This document shows positions 41,260-50,166 of a DNA stretch of 64,000 bases, piece after piece (within the stretch, counting starts at the first letter, position 1; each line of letters begins with the position of its first letter). The notes below the pieces were generated by a model, which saw nothing but the letters and a program-made list of their open reading frames with translations, was not told the DNA's origin and did no database searches. The position numbers were made by a program, and so were the translations under genes. The stretch lies in assembly GCA_937949945.1 (NCBI GenBank), contig CALFEQ010000030.1, positions 62,001-126,000 of the forward strand. Direction: 5' to 3'. Origin of the DNA: an uncultured Myxococcales bacterium (GTDB taxonomy: Bacteria; Myxococcota_A; Polyangia; Polyangiales; Polyangiaceae).

Positions 41260-43299
41260 GTGGCAGCCCACGACGGTCTCCTCCAGTCGCTCGCGGTCGT
41301 GCTCGGCGTCTCGGCCGTCACCAGCGCGATCGCTCGCCTGCTCCGTCAGTCCGTGGTGCTGGGCTACATCGTCGCGGGCCTGTTGACGGGTCCGCACGTC
41401 GCAGTCCCGCTCGTCGCGGATCCCGAGGTCGTCCACGCGCTCGCCGAGCTCGGCGTGATGATGCTCATGTTCTCGCTCGGGCTCGAGTTCAGCGTGAAGA
41501 AGCTGCTGCGCGTCGGTGCGGGCGTGGCCTTCACCGCCGTGATGCAGTGCACGCTCCTCTTGTGGCTCGGTTTCGTCGTCGGCCGTCTCTTCGGCTGGAC
41601 GGGGCCGGAGGCGATCTTCACCGGCGCGATCATCGCCGTCTCGAGCACGACGATCATCGCGAAGGCCTTCGAGGAGCAGAGCATCGGAGGCAAGCTGCGC
41701 GACATCGTCGTCGGCATCCTCATCGTCGAGGACGTCGTCGCCGTCCTCCTCCTCGCCGGCTTCACCGCGTTCGCGAGCGGCGTCGGCGTCTCGGTGTTCG
41801 CCCTCTTCAAGACGGCCGGGCGGCTCGCGATCTTCCTCGTCGCCCTCATCGCGGGCGGGATGCTGATCGTGCCGCGCGCCATTCGCTTCGTGTCGCGCTT
41901 CCACAGCGCCGAAGCCACCGTCGTGACGAGCGTGGCGTTCTGCTTCGTCACGTCCGTGCTCGCTCACTGGCTCGGCTACTCCGTGGCGCTCGGGGCCTTC
42001 ATCGCCGGCTCGCTGGTCGCGGAGTCCGGCGAGGACAAGCTCGTGGCGACGCTCGTCGAGCCCGTCCGCGACGTCTTCGCGGCCGTCTTCTTCGTGTCCG
42101 TCGGCATGATGTTCGACCCCGGCCTCGTCGCGCAGCACTGGCCCGCGGTCGTGGCGATCACCGCCGCCGTCGTGCTCGGCAAGCTCACCACGGTCTCGCT
42201 CGGCCTGTTCCTCACCGGCCACGGCACGCGCACGTCCATCCGCGCGGGCATGAGCCTCGCTCAGATTGGCGAGTTCTCCTTCATCATCGCCGGGCTCGGC
42301 CTCTCGCTGAAGATGACGGGCGACTTCCTCTATCCGGTCGCGGTCGCCGTGTCGGTGATCACGACGCTGCTGACGCCCGTGCTCATCCGCGTGTCCGATC
42401 CCGCGGCGACGTGGTTCGATCGCAAGCTGCCGCGACCGCTGCAGACGTTCGCGGCGCTGTACGGGAGCTGGCTCGAGCGGCTCACCGCCGCGCGACCGCG
42501 CTCGCACGGGGCCGTGCGGAGGCTCGTGCGCCTGCTCGTCATCGACGCCTCGGCGCTCGCGGCGATCATCGTCACGGCCTCGCTCGGGCGCGAGAGCGCC
42601 GTCGCCTTCCTCGTCGCCCAGGGGATCTCTCCTCAGGTCGCCTGGGCGCTCGTCGCCGCGGCCATCGCGCTCGTCGCGTTGCCGTTCGCGGTGGGCATCA
42701 TCCGCGTGGGCAGCCGCCTCGGGACGACGCTCGCGGACGCCGCGTTCCCTCACGTGAGCGCGAAGGACGTCGACCTCGCGGCGGCGCCACGCAGAGCGCT
42801 CATCGTCACGCTCCGTCTCGCCCTCCTCATCCTCGTGGGCGTGCCGCTCCTCACGATCACGCAGCCGTTCCTCCGCGGCTTCCAAGGCGCGAAGCTCTTC
42901 ATCGTGCTCCTCGTCGTGCTCGGCATCCTCTTCTGGCGGTCGACGACCAACCTGGAGGGACACGTCCGCGCCGGCGCGCAGGTGATCATCGAGGCCCTCG
43001 CCGCGCAGAGCCGTCCCTCGGGCGCCGCGGTGGTCGCGCCGGTGCAGCTCGGCGCGATCCTCGAGGGGCTCGGCGAGCCCGTCGCGATCACGATCCCGCC
43101 CGACAGCCCGGCGATCGGCAAGACGCTCGCCGAGCTCGACCTACGCGGGCTGACCGGCGCGACCGTCCTCGCGGTCACGCGCGGCAGCGAGGCGACGGCG
43201 ATCCCTTCGGCGTCCTTCCAGCTCGCCGCGGGAGACGTGCTCGCGATCGCCGGCACGCGCGAGGCCATCGCGTCCGCACGCTCGCTGCTCGGGGCGTGA
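41260..43299 (+). CDS. CPA2-family cation:proton antiporter with C-terminal TrkA-C domain
   Basis: A 679-residue transporter. Residues 1-390 form the Na/H-exchanger core (LLRQSVVLGYIVAGLLTGP, LMFSLGLEFS, AIIAVSSTTIIAKAFEE, SLAQIGEFSFIIAGLGLSL). A second hydrophobic region (about 430-560) resembles the extra helices of YbaL/KefB-type proteins. The last ~80 residues (PPDSPAIGKTLAELDLRGL, AGDVLAIAGTREAI) are a TrkA-C ligand domain; no TrkA-N nucleotide domain is present. It likely exchanges K+ or Na+ for H+. The start is taken as GTG 41260 because the frame has no ATG between the previous stop and TM1; this start is uncertain. Confidence 0.88.
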   Translation: MAAHDGLLQSLAVVLGVSAVTSAIARLLRQSVVLGYIVAGLLTGPHVAVPLVADPEVVHALAELGVMMLMFSLGLEFSVKKLLRVGAGVAFTAVMQCTLLLWLGFVVGRLFGWTGPEAIFTGAIIAVSSTTIIAKAFEEQSIGGKLRDIVVGILIVEDVVAVLLLAGFTAFASGVGVSVFALFKTAGRLAIFLVALIAGGMLIVPRAIRFVSRFHSAEATVVTSVAFCFVTSVLAHWLGYSVALGAFIAGSLVAESGEDKLVATLVEPVRDVFAAVFFVSVGMMFDPGLVAQHWPAVVAITAAVVLGKLTTVSLGLFLTGHGTRTSIRAGMSLAQIGEFSFIIAGLGLSLKMTGDFLYPVAVAVSVITTLLTPVLIRVSDPAATWFDRKLPRPLQTFAALYGSWLERLTAARPRSHGAVRRLVRLLVIDASALAAIIVTASLGRESAVAFLVAQGISPQVAWALVAAAIALVALPFAVGIIRVGSRLGTTLADAAFPHVSAKDVDLAAAPRRALIVTLRLALLILVGVPLLTITQPFLRGFQGAKLFIVLLVVLGILFWRSTTNLEGHVRAGAQVIIEALAAQSRPSGAAVVAPVQLGAILEGLGEPVAITIPPDSPAIGKTLAELDLRGLTGATVLAVTRGSEATAIPSASFQLAAGDVLAIAGTREAIASARSLLGA

Positions 43300-43315
43300 C
43301 CCGACGGGGCGAGCT

Positions 43316-44815
43316 TCACGCTCGGCCGGGATCGGGATCCGCGTTCGCGGCGGGAAGGATCACGCGGAACACACTCCCCCGCCCCTGGTGGCTCTCGACG
43401 GAGATTTCTCCTCCCATCGAGGTGGTGATGCTCCGACAGATCGACAGGCCGAGACCCGTGCCCAGGCCGGGAGCCTTCGTCGTGTAGAACGGCTCGAAGA
43501 TGCGCGACATCACCGCGGGCGTCATCCCCTCGCCCGTGTCGCGGACCTCGATCACGGCGCGACCCTCCTCGTCCGTCGTGGTGACCAGCCGGATCTCGTT
43601 CTCCGCAGGCGCGCCTTCGGGGATCGCGTGCACGGCATTGACGATCAGGTTCAAGAAGACCTGCGCGAGACGGACCTCGTTCGCCAGGACCAGCGGGGTC
43701 TCCCGGAAGTCGCACACGATGTTCGCGCGACGTCCCGCCTCCGGCCTCGCGATGTCGACCGCGAACTCGAGGGCACGGCGGACGTCGACCGGGACGCGCG
43801 GGCTCTCGTCGTCGCTGCGCGAGAATCGCCGCAGGTCCTGGACGATCGCCTGCACGCGACGGCACCCTTCGAGACACATCTCCACGGCGCCGACGAGCTC
43901 GTCGGCGGTCGTGGAGGCGTCGGGCGCGTCTCCCGTCGACGACCGGCCACGCGCGAGCGCACGCAGGCCCGAGCGGAGGCGCTCGAGGTTGAGCAAGGTG
44001 TACGCGAGCGGGTTGTTGATCTCGTGCGCGACGCCGGCCGCGAGGAAGCCGACGGACGCGAGCTTCTCGGTCTCGAGCAGGCGCGACTGCATGTACGCCT
44101 GCTCGGTCACGTCACGGATCATGACGGTGGCGTGGGGCCGCTCGCCCTCGGCCGTCGTCAGTCGGATCATGCTCGCGACGAAGACGCTCTGTCGTCCGTC
44201 GCGCTCGAGCACGTACTCGTAGGTGTCGGCCTCTCCCGTCGAGAGCACGCGCCGGACGCGCGCGTCGAGCTCCTGTCCGTGCTGCCCTTCGACGACCTCG
44301 ACGAACGTGACGCCTTCGAGCTTCGTGTCCGTCTCCGTGAGGATCGCCGCGTTCGCCCAGAGCCCGACGATGCGCGCGTCCTCGTCCAGCTCGAGGACCA
44401 CGGCGTCCGTCAGATGTGCCTCGAGCAGACGCAGCCAGTTGCCCGCGTCGTGCAGTGCGAGCGTGAGCTGCCGCGACGTCGTCACGTCTCGGAAGATCCA
44501 GACGCGCTGGGAAGCGTCCTCGAGATCGACGGCATGCCACGCGAACGCGCGGCCGTCCGTGAGCACGATCTCGCCGCAACCGCCCGCGCGGCCGTGGACG
44601 AGGACGTCCGCGACCGGCCCTGCACCGGCGTGACGGAGCGACTCGGTCAGAGCTTCGAGCGGAGCATCGGCGACGCCCTCCTCGGAGAGCCCGAAGAGCG
44701 CCGCGAAGCGGTCCTGGAACACGACCACCCCCGCGCTCGCGACGAGCACCGCAGCGCCGACCGTGTCGAGCGACACGCGCAGTGTCTGCGAGAGGATGCG
44801 CTGCTGTCGATCCAT
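43316..44815 (-). CDS. PAS-domain sensor histidine kinase (soluble)
   Basis: A 499-residue kinase without membrane segments. A PAS-like region occupies about 10-115 and a second about 120-240, ending in VMIRDVTEQAYMQ. The HisKA helix has FLAAGVAHEINNPLAYTLLN with the phospho-acceptor His. The HATPase_c part has LNLIVNAVHAIPEG, DTGEGMT, FEPFYTTK and GTGLGLSICR. An orphan with no adjacent regulator; it resembles the NtrB-like kinases abundant in myxobacteria. It is convergent with the antiporter gene (16-base gap) and divergent from the alpha/beta hydrolase gene. Confidence 0.93.
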   Translation of the reverse strand: MDRQQRILSQTLRVSLDTVGAAVLVASAGVVVFQDRFAALFGLSEEGVADAPLEALTESLRHAGAGPVADVLVHGRAGGCGEIVLTDGRAFAWHAVDLEDASQRVWIFRDVTTSRQLTLALHDAGNWLRLLEAHLTDAVVLELDEDARIVGLWANAAILTETDTKLEGVTFVEVVEGQHGQELDARVRRVLSTGEADTYEYVLERDGRQSVFVASMIRLTTAEGERPHATVMIRDVTEQAYMQSRLLETEKLASVGFLAAGVAHEINNPLAYTLLNLERLRSGLRALARGRSSTGDAPDASTTADELVGAVEMCLEGCRRVQAIVQDLRRFSRSDDESPRVPVDVRRALEFAVDIARPEAGRRANIVCDFRETPLVLANEVRLAQVFLNLIVNAVHAIPEGAPAENEIRLVTTTDEEGRAVIEVRDTGEGMTPAVMSRIFEPFYTTKAPGLGTGLGLSICRSITTSMGGEISVESHQGRGSVFRVILPAANADPDPGRA

Positions 44816-45200
44816 GGTGCGTAACCGCGAGCTTCCTTGATTCCGTCGGCGCGGCCCGCGCTCGAAGACGGGCCGAACGAAGGAACTGGCAACACGTCGA
44901 CCGGCAACACCAGTTACCGGCCTATCGGTGATTACGACGCCTTTCGTCTCGTGATCCCCCCGAGCGTGGCGATCGAGTCGAAATCCGAGCCCCGAGCGCG
45001 AGGGCTCGAATTGCGATTCGCGCGAACCCAGACTGCGAGTCAGAAGGCGAGGCGCTCATACACTCCACCAGCGTAGACGGAATCGCGATTTTCGGTGAAC
45101 TCGTCGGTATGGATGCTAACTTGATTCGCTCGCGCCTCGACCCGAACCGTGCCGAGCGGGGGTGGTGTCGAGGGTGGGTTCCGGCGAGAGGAGGTCGGCC
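44816..45200. other. Divergent intergenic region, 385 bp
   Basis: Between the divergent PAS kinase and hydrolase genes. It holds a short direct repeat GGCAACAC (44888-44895 and 44903-44910, 15-base spacing), small inverted repeats such as CGAAT-TGCG-ATTCG near 45007-45020, and the GAGGAGG ribosome site of the hydrolase gene. It is more AT-rich than its surroundings. No coding frame is convincing. Confidence 0.5.
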
Positions 45201-46298
45201 ATGTCCGTTGTGGATCGGTTGGCGCGGTATTCGTGTCTTGCGTTCGTGGCCCTACTCGGCGTCGCGACGCCGTCGACGGCAGCGGCGCACCACGGCTCAC
45301 ACGACGACGTCGAGGTGGAGCGCCTCGACTTCCCGGTGCGCCTCTCCGACGGACACACCTATCGGATCGCCGGCTACCTCTATCACCAGGGGCCGCTGAA
45401 GGGCCGCGTCATCCAGGTGGCCGTCCACGGAGCCACGCACTACCACCTGTATTGGGATCTCCCGACCGTCAACGGCGTGTCGTATTCGTACGCGCGCTAC
45501 ATGGCGCGACGCGGATGGCCCGTGCTCGCGATCGATCAGCTCGGGACGGGTGCGAGCAGCCAGCCCGACGGAGACTTCGTCACCCTCGACGAGACCGCAC
45601 GCGCGCTCCACGAGGTGCTGGCGAGCCTCCGGAGGCCGCAGAACCCCACCGGCAAGAAGTGGAAGAAGATCGGCCTCGTCGGCCACTCGAACGGCTCGCT
45701 CACGTCGGTCTACGCCACGGGGACGTACCACGACGCAGACGCCCTCGTGACCACGGCATGGATGCATCCTCCGCACCCGCTGCCGTTCAACCCGCTCGAC
45801 ATCCTGGCCACGCTGACGACCCCGTACATCCCGGCGACGACGTTCTCGAAGGACTTCTGGATCTTCGCCTTCTACCACGTGCCGTCGATGGACCCGGCGC
45901 TCGTCGACTACGAGTACGCGAACCTCGGCCCCGCCGTTCAGGCGCGCGCGCAGTTCATCGACCTGTTCACGTACGGCCTGAACACTTCGCTGACCAGGAG
46001 CACCCAGGTGACCGTCCCCGTGCTCGTGCAGAACGGCGACTTCGACGCGCTCCAGCCGTCGGCGTACATGGCCAGCGAGCCGAGCTACTACCCCAACGCG
46101 CCGAGCGTCACGCTCGACTACCTCACGGACATGGGGCACCACATCAACGGCCACCGGAATCACCTCCAGAGCTGGACGCGCATCCTCGACTTCTTGGAGG
46201 ACAAGCTCGGCCCGGGCGACTGCCGCGGAAAGGGTCACGAGAAGGGCAAAGGGAAAGGCCACGACGGCAGTCACCCCTGCGACGACGACGACGATTGA
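45201..46298 (+). CDS. Secreted alpha/beta hydrolase
   Basis: A 365-residue protein. Signal peptide ends near STAAA/HH. The alpha/beta hydrolase core has an early VAVHGATHYHLYWD (oxyanion side), GLVGHSNGS with the nucleophile Ser in GHSNG, an acidic residue in QNGDFDALQ, and the catalytic His in TDMGHHINGHR. The C-terminal 25 residues are a Lys/Gly/Asp-rich tail. Substrate unknown (ester or amide). The start is fixed by GAGGAGG 6-12 bases before ATG 45201, one of the better Shine-Dalgarno sites here; the in-frame ATG at 45162 lacks one. Confidence 0.88.
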   Translation: MSVVDRLARYSCLAFVALLGVATPSTAAAHHGSHDDVEVERLDFPVRLSDGHTYRIAGYLYHQGPLKGRVIQVAVHGATHYHLYWDLPTVNGVSYSYARYMARRGWPVLAIDQLGTGASSQPDGDFVTLDETARALHEVLASLRRPQNPTGKKWKKIGLVGHSNGSLTSVYATGTYHDADALVTTAWMHPPHPLPFNPLDILATLTTPYIPATTFSKDFWIFAFYHVPSMDPALVDYEYANLGPAVQARAQFIDLFTYGLNTSLTRSTQVTVPVLVQNGDFDALQPSAYMASEPSYYPNAPSVTLDYLTDMGHHINGHRNHLQSWTRILDFLEDKLGPGDCRGKGHEKGKGKGHDGSHPCDDDDD

Positions 46299-46317
46299 TC
46301 CTTCTTCGGTCCGAACC

Positions 46318-46779
46318 TCAGACACGCGCGGAGGTCATGGACGCTTTGCTCCATGACCTCCGCACCGCCGCCTCGAGCCTCGAGCGGAAGATCTCGGGAT
46401 TCGTCATCACCTCCGCGTGCGCCGCGGGTAGCCCGACGGTGGAGCGCACGATCGCGATCCCCATCGCGATCCACCTCGACTTGACGAGGAGGCAATACTC
46501 GTCGGTGCGCGACACCATGCGCTTCGACCACGCCATGAGCCCGGTGCGGAACCCGTGCGCGTAGCCGGTCTGGTGTTGGGTGTCCGCGAAGATCTGTACG
46601 AGGTCGTTCGTCGATCCGAACGTCCGGTCCCAGACGTCCTCGATGAACGGAATGAAGCTCGCGTCCGAGTACCCCCTGTACTCGAACACGAACACGGTGG
46701 GCGCCGGGACGGACAAGCGCAGCTCCCCACGATCGCCCCGGTGGAGGAACTCCCGCTTTTCACCGTGTCCCTGAGTCAT
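46318..46779 (-). CDS. Hypothetical protein, 153 aa
   Basis: A cytoplasmic alpha/beta protein with natural composition: PTVFVFEYRGYSDASFIPF, then QIFADTQHQTGYAHGFRTG, then KSRWIAMGIAIVRSTVGLPA. The strand-helix order is reminiscent of small STAS-like single-domain proteins of myxobacteria, but I cannot name the family. Convergent with the hydrolase gene (19-base gap). No regulatory feature is clear. Confidence 0.6.
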   Translation of the reverse strand: MTQGHGEKREFLHRGDRGELRLSVPAPTVFVFEYRGYSDASFIPFIEDVWDRTFGSTNDLVQIFADTQHQTGYAHGFRTGLMAWSKRMVSRTDEYCLLVKSRWIAMGIAIVRSTVGLPAAHAEVMTNPEIFRSRLEAAVRRSWSKASMTSARV

Positions 46780-46970
46780 TCTCGAAGGATCTACGAATGA
46801 TCATCCGCGTCAACACCGCGACCGTATGGAGACGACGACCATTGCCGAAGAGCGCCTGACGACCGATCGCTCGGCTCGACCGGGCGCGACGTGAGACCTC
46901 ATGCCTCGAACGGCGCGACACGAGGCCCGTTTGACGGGCCGGTGCCCGGGTGCCAGCTTGCCGACGCTCG

Positions 46971-48248
46971 ATGCTGCTCGTGTCGAAGACGTACTGGGGA
47001 GGCATGCCGTTCTGGTTCCGGCGCCGGCCCGACGACGCCGTGAGCGAGTCCGTCGTCCTCCGCGCGCACGACCTACGGCAGTGTCGAGCCGTGTACTGGA
47101 CGAGCAAACGACAGCCCTCGCCCAAGGTCGGCGTCGTCATCGTCCATCCGCGCATCGATTTCTCGCATCACTACACGATCCCTCGGCTCCTTCGGGCGGG
47201 CTTCGCGGTGCTCGCGGGATCGACGCGCCACGTGAACAACGACACGATGGCCGAGCACGAGGAGATGGTCCTCGACGTCGCCGCCTACGTCCGTCACATG
47301 AAGGAGCGTCGCGGCATCGAGAAGGTCGTCCTTCTCGGAAACAGCGGCGGAGGCTCGCTGTCCGCGTACTACCAGGCGGAGGCGAGCTTGCCGCCGGCCC
47401 AGCGCACGTCGCGTTCTCCGGGCGGGAGCCCGACGCGCTTCGACACCGCGTCGATGACGCCCGCGGATGCGATGGTCTACGTCGCCGCGCACAAGGGTCA
47501 GGGCAAGATGTTGCTCGACGCGATCGACGCCTCGGTGGTCGACGAGTCCGACCCCTTGTCGGTCGATCCGACGCTCGACATCTACGACGAGCGAAACGGC
47601 TTCCGCGAGCCGCCCGCGTGGAGCGAGTACGACCCGGACTTCGTCGCCCGCTACCGCGCCGCGCAGCTCGAACGCGTCCGGCGCATCGACGCGAAGGCGA
47701 GGGAGCTCATCGCACGCCACGACGAAGCCGCGCGCGCGTCGGAAGATCCTGCGTTCGCCTCGCGCCCGGCCTCGGAGCGTCGCGACGTCCTCCGGCGCCG
47801 CGTGTGCGAGCCGATCATGGTCGTGTATCGCACGATGGCGAACCCGGCGTGCGTCGATCGGCGGATCGATCCCTCCGAGCGCGAGTACGGGTCGCTCCTC
47901 AGCGAGCGCCCGGACCTCATGAACTACGCCGCGCTCGGCCTCGCGCGGACGGTCACGCCGCGCGCCTGGCTCTCGACGTGGTCGGGGGTCTCCTCGTACG
48001 CGGACCTCGCGCGGAACGTGGCGCGCATCCGTGAGCCCACGTTGATGGTGACGCCGAGCATGGACCGCGAGGTCTTCCCCTCGGACGCCGCCGCGGTCGA
48101 GCGGGCGATGGCTTCTCCGGACAAGCGCGCGGTCACCATCCGCGCGCGCCACTACTTCGAGCCCGAGCCCGGTGAGAAGGAGGCGCCCGACGTCGACCGG
48201 CTCATGGACGTCGTCGTGCCGTGGATCCAGGAGAAGGTCGGCTCGTGA
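46971..48248 (+). CDS. Alpha/beta hydrolase
   Basis: A 425-residue protein without signal peptide. GVVIVHPRIDFSHHYTIPRL and VVLLGNSGGGS (nucleophile Ser in GNSGG) define the alpha/beta hydrolase core. A long cap region (about 150-300), rich in charged residues, separates the nucleophile from LMVTPSMDREVFPSDA (acid) and IRARHYFEPEPGEKE (catalytic His). The stop overlaps the GTG of the next gene by 4 bases (GTGA), so it is coupled to the flavodoxin fusion. The start is uncertain: GTG 46950, ATG 46971 and ATG 47004 (with GGGGAGG just upstream) are all possible. A 7-bp hairpin lies at 46924-46940. Confidence 0.8.
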   Translation: MLLVSKTYWGGMPFWFRRRPDDAVSESVVLRAHDLRQCRAVYWTSKRQPSPKVGVVIVHPRIDFSHHYTIPRLLRAGFAVLAGSTRHVNNDTMAEHEEMVLDVAAYVRHMKERRGIEKVVLLGNSGGGSLSAYYQAEASLPPAQRTSRSPGGSPTRFDTASMTPADAMVYVAAHKGQGKMLLDAIDASVVDESDPLSVDPTLDIYDERNGFREPPAWSEYDPDFVARYRAAQLERVRRIDAKARELIARHDEAARASEDPAFASRPASERRDVLRRRVCEPIMVVYRTMANPACVDRRIDPSEREYGSLLSERPDLMNYAALGLARTVTPRAWLSTWSGVSSYADLARNVARIREPTLMVTPSMDREVFPSDAAAVERAMASPDKRAVTIRARHYFEPEPGEKEAPDVDRLMDVVVPWIQEKVGS

Positions 48249-50020
48249 CGATCGTCGCCGTCGTCTACCACTCGGCCACGGGCCGCACGAAGTCCCTCGC
48301 CGAGGCCGTCGCCACCGGCGCGGGCGAGGTGGACGGAACCATCGTGCATTGTCTGTCCGTCGGGGAGGACGCCGCGCGCACGCACGCGCTGCTCGCCGCT
48401 GCGGACGCGATCGTCCTCGGCTGCCCGACGTACATGGGCAGCGTGTCCGCTCCGTTCAAGGCGTTCATGGACGGAACGAGCGCGATCTGGGCGCTGCAAG
48501 GATGGCGCGACAAGCTCGCCGCCGGCTTCACCCACTCCGCCGCGCCGAGCGGAGACAAGCTCGGCACGCTGATCCAGCTCGCGATCTTCGCCGCGCAGCA
48601 CGGCATGATCTGGGTGGGCCTCGGCCTGCCGCCGACGTACGCCGGCGTTTCGACGCCGGCCGAGGACACGAACCGCCTCGGCAGCCACCTGGGCGCGATG
48701 GCCCAGTCGCGCCCGGGCGCGGGCGCGGTCCCGGCGGGCGACCTCGCGACCGCCAAGGTCCTCGGACGCCGTGTGGCCGAGGCCGCGAAGCGTTGGTCCA
48801 GGCGCTCCGCGCGGCCGGCCGAGACGTCCGCGATCGCGCGCCATGAGACCGCGCGTGGATGGTCGTTTCCGCCGGAGCGACGCCCTCCGCCGCAGCCCGG
48901 CATCGAGCGGAGCAACCTCCGCGAGCTCGCCGCGCGGCCCGAGCGCTTCGAGCACCATCTCGTCGTCTGCGCGACCGTGGACGGCGTGCAGCTCGAGGTC
49001 ACCGCCGCGTCCGAACCATTGTATTTCGCACACATCAACGTGTCCGACGAGTGGGCGCTCGCGCTCCCGAGCGGCGACGAGCTCGTCGACCGCTTCCCGC
49101 TCCGCACGTTCCTGTCGGACGCGACGACCGGCGAGGACGTCGGCCGATACAACCATCGCGTCGGCGACCTCGTCCTCCACCCGAGCGGCTACCTCCACTG
49201 GCCCGGGAGGCTCCGGCCGCCGTTCGAGCCGTTCGACTTCCCTCCAGGGATGCGACGCGCCGGCCTCTCTCTCGTGTACTGCGCGAGCCGCCCCACGCCG
49301 GCGACGTGGTGTCCGCTTCCCGTCCCGGAAGACCGCACCGGCGACGTGAAGGCTTACGTCGATCCCGCCCCGCCGATGGCGCTCGCCTCGATCCGAGGCA
49401 AGCCCGGGGTGCTCGCGGCCATCGGGAGGACGACGCTCTCGCTCGTCGAGCTGCCCGACGTGATCGCTCCTCCGCACGGCGGCTGGGTCGTCGTCCTCGA
49501 GGCGGCTCCGGGCAGCGCGCACGTGGCCTGCGATCTCTACCGCGTGCCCGAGGGGACGCGGCTCGACGGCGCCGGCATCGTGCGCGCGCTCGTCCTCGCG
49601 TCGAGCGAGCGCGGGCCCGATCCGACGCCGCCGTCGTGGCAGGCGTATCCTGCGCCGGCGTTCGCGGCGTTCGAGGACGCGGAGCCCGGCGTGCTCCCGC
49701 TGGAGATCGCGGGGCTTCGCATGGACGCGATCGACGCGCGGCGCGCGTCCGTGACGGTCGCGGCGACGACCGCCGAGGTGCCGCGGTACTGGCTCGCGCG
49801 CATGCTCTTCCGCGTCGGGTTGCACGGGCTGAGGCTCGGATACGCCGAGACCTATGGCGGGTTCTTCGTCGACGACCGCGGGGATGGGGCGGTTCTGCTC
49901 GGGGTTCGCGCAGGCAGCGAGCGTCGGTTCGTGAGCGTCGCGCGCGGGGAGGCGCTCGCGGTCGTGGAGCGGCTCTATCGCGCGGTTGCGCCGGCGGGAT
50001 ACACGGAGCGGCCGGCGTGA
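48245..50020 (+). CDS. Fusion of a flavodoxin-type (WrbA-like) domain and a cupin-like C-terminal region
   Basis: A 591-residue protein. Residues 1-185 are flavodoxin-like: VVYHSATGRTKSLAEAVATG binds FMN phosphate, GCPTYMGSVSAPFKAFMDGT and GLGLPPTYAG are WrbA/NQO landmarks. After a Pro/Arg-rich linker (about 190-220), residues 220-591 have no obvious match; a stretch YNHRVGDLVLHPSGYLHWPG around 305-325 looks like a cupin metal-binding strand. WrbA proteins are normally ~200 residues and stand alone. The frame is continuous with good codon use through the join, so it is not a sequencing artefact on this evidence. Starts with GTG overlapping the hydrolase stop. Function of the C-terminal region unknown. 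Confidence 0.82.
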   Translation: MTIVAVVYHSATGRTKSLAEAVATGAGEVDGTIVHCLSVGEDAARTHALLAAADAIVLGCPTYMGSVSAPFKAFMDGTSAIWALQGWRDKLAAGFTHSAAPSGDKLGTLIQLAIFAAQHGMIWVGLGLPPTYAGVSTPAEDTNRLGSHLGAMAQSRPGAGAVPAGDLATAKVLGRRVAEAAKRWSRRSARPAETSAIARHETARGWSFPPERRPPPQPGIERSNLRELAARPERFEHHLVVCATVDGVQLEVTAASEPLYFAHINVSDEWALALPSGDELVDRFPLRTFLSDATTGEDVGRYNHRVGDLVLHPSGYLHWPGRLRPPFEPFDFPPGMRRAGLSLVYCASRPTPATWCPLPVPEDRTGDVKAYVDPAPPMALASIRGKPGVLAAIGRTTLSLVELPDVIAPPHGGWVVVLEAAPGSAHVACDLYRVPEGTRLDGAGIVRALVLASSERGPDPTPPSWQAYPAPAFAAFEDAEPGVLPLEIAGLRMDAIDARRASVTVAATTAEVPRYWLARMLFRVGLHGLRLGYAETYGGFFVDDRGDGAVLLGVRAGSERRFVSVARGEALAVVERLYRAVAPAGYTERPA

Positions 50021-50126
50021 GGGGGGCCGTCGGCGTCCTCGATCCATGCAGCTCGGGGACGGGAACGGGCAGTGACCTGGCGACGATTCGAAATCGCGCG
50101 CTGTCCTCCTTTCCTGAAGGGCAACG

Positions 50127-50156
50127 TTGACACCCCACTCCAGCGGTCGGGATACT
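50127..50156 (+). promoter_or_regulatory. Sigma70-type promoter of the Sel1-repeat gene
   Basis: Perfect -35 TTGACA (50127-50132), 18-base spacer, -10-like GATACT (50151-50156). The predicted start of transcription is within a few bases of ATG 50167, giving almost no leader. Confidence 0.45.
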
Positions 50157-50166
50157 CGCCGCCACG

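Noticed and set aside
44888..44910. Direct repeat GGCAACAC as a regulator site
   Set aside because: Two 8-base copies only; no third copy and no link to a regulator.
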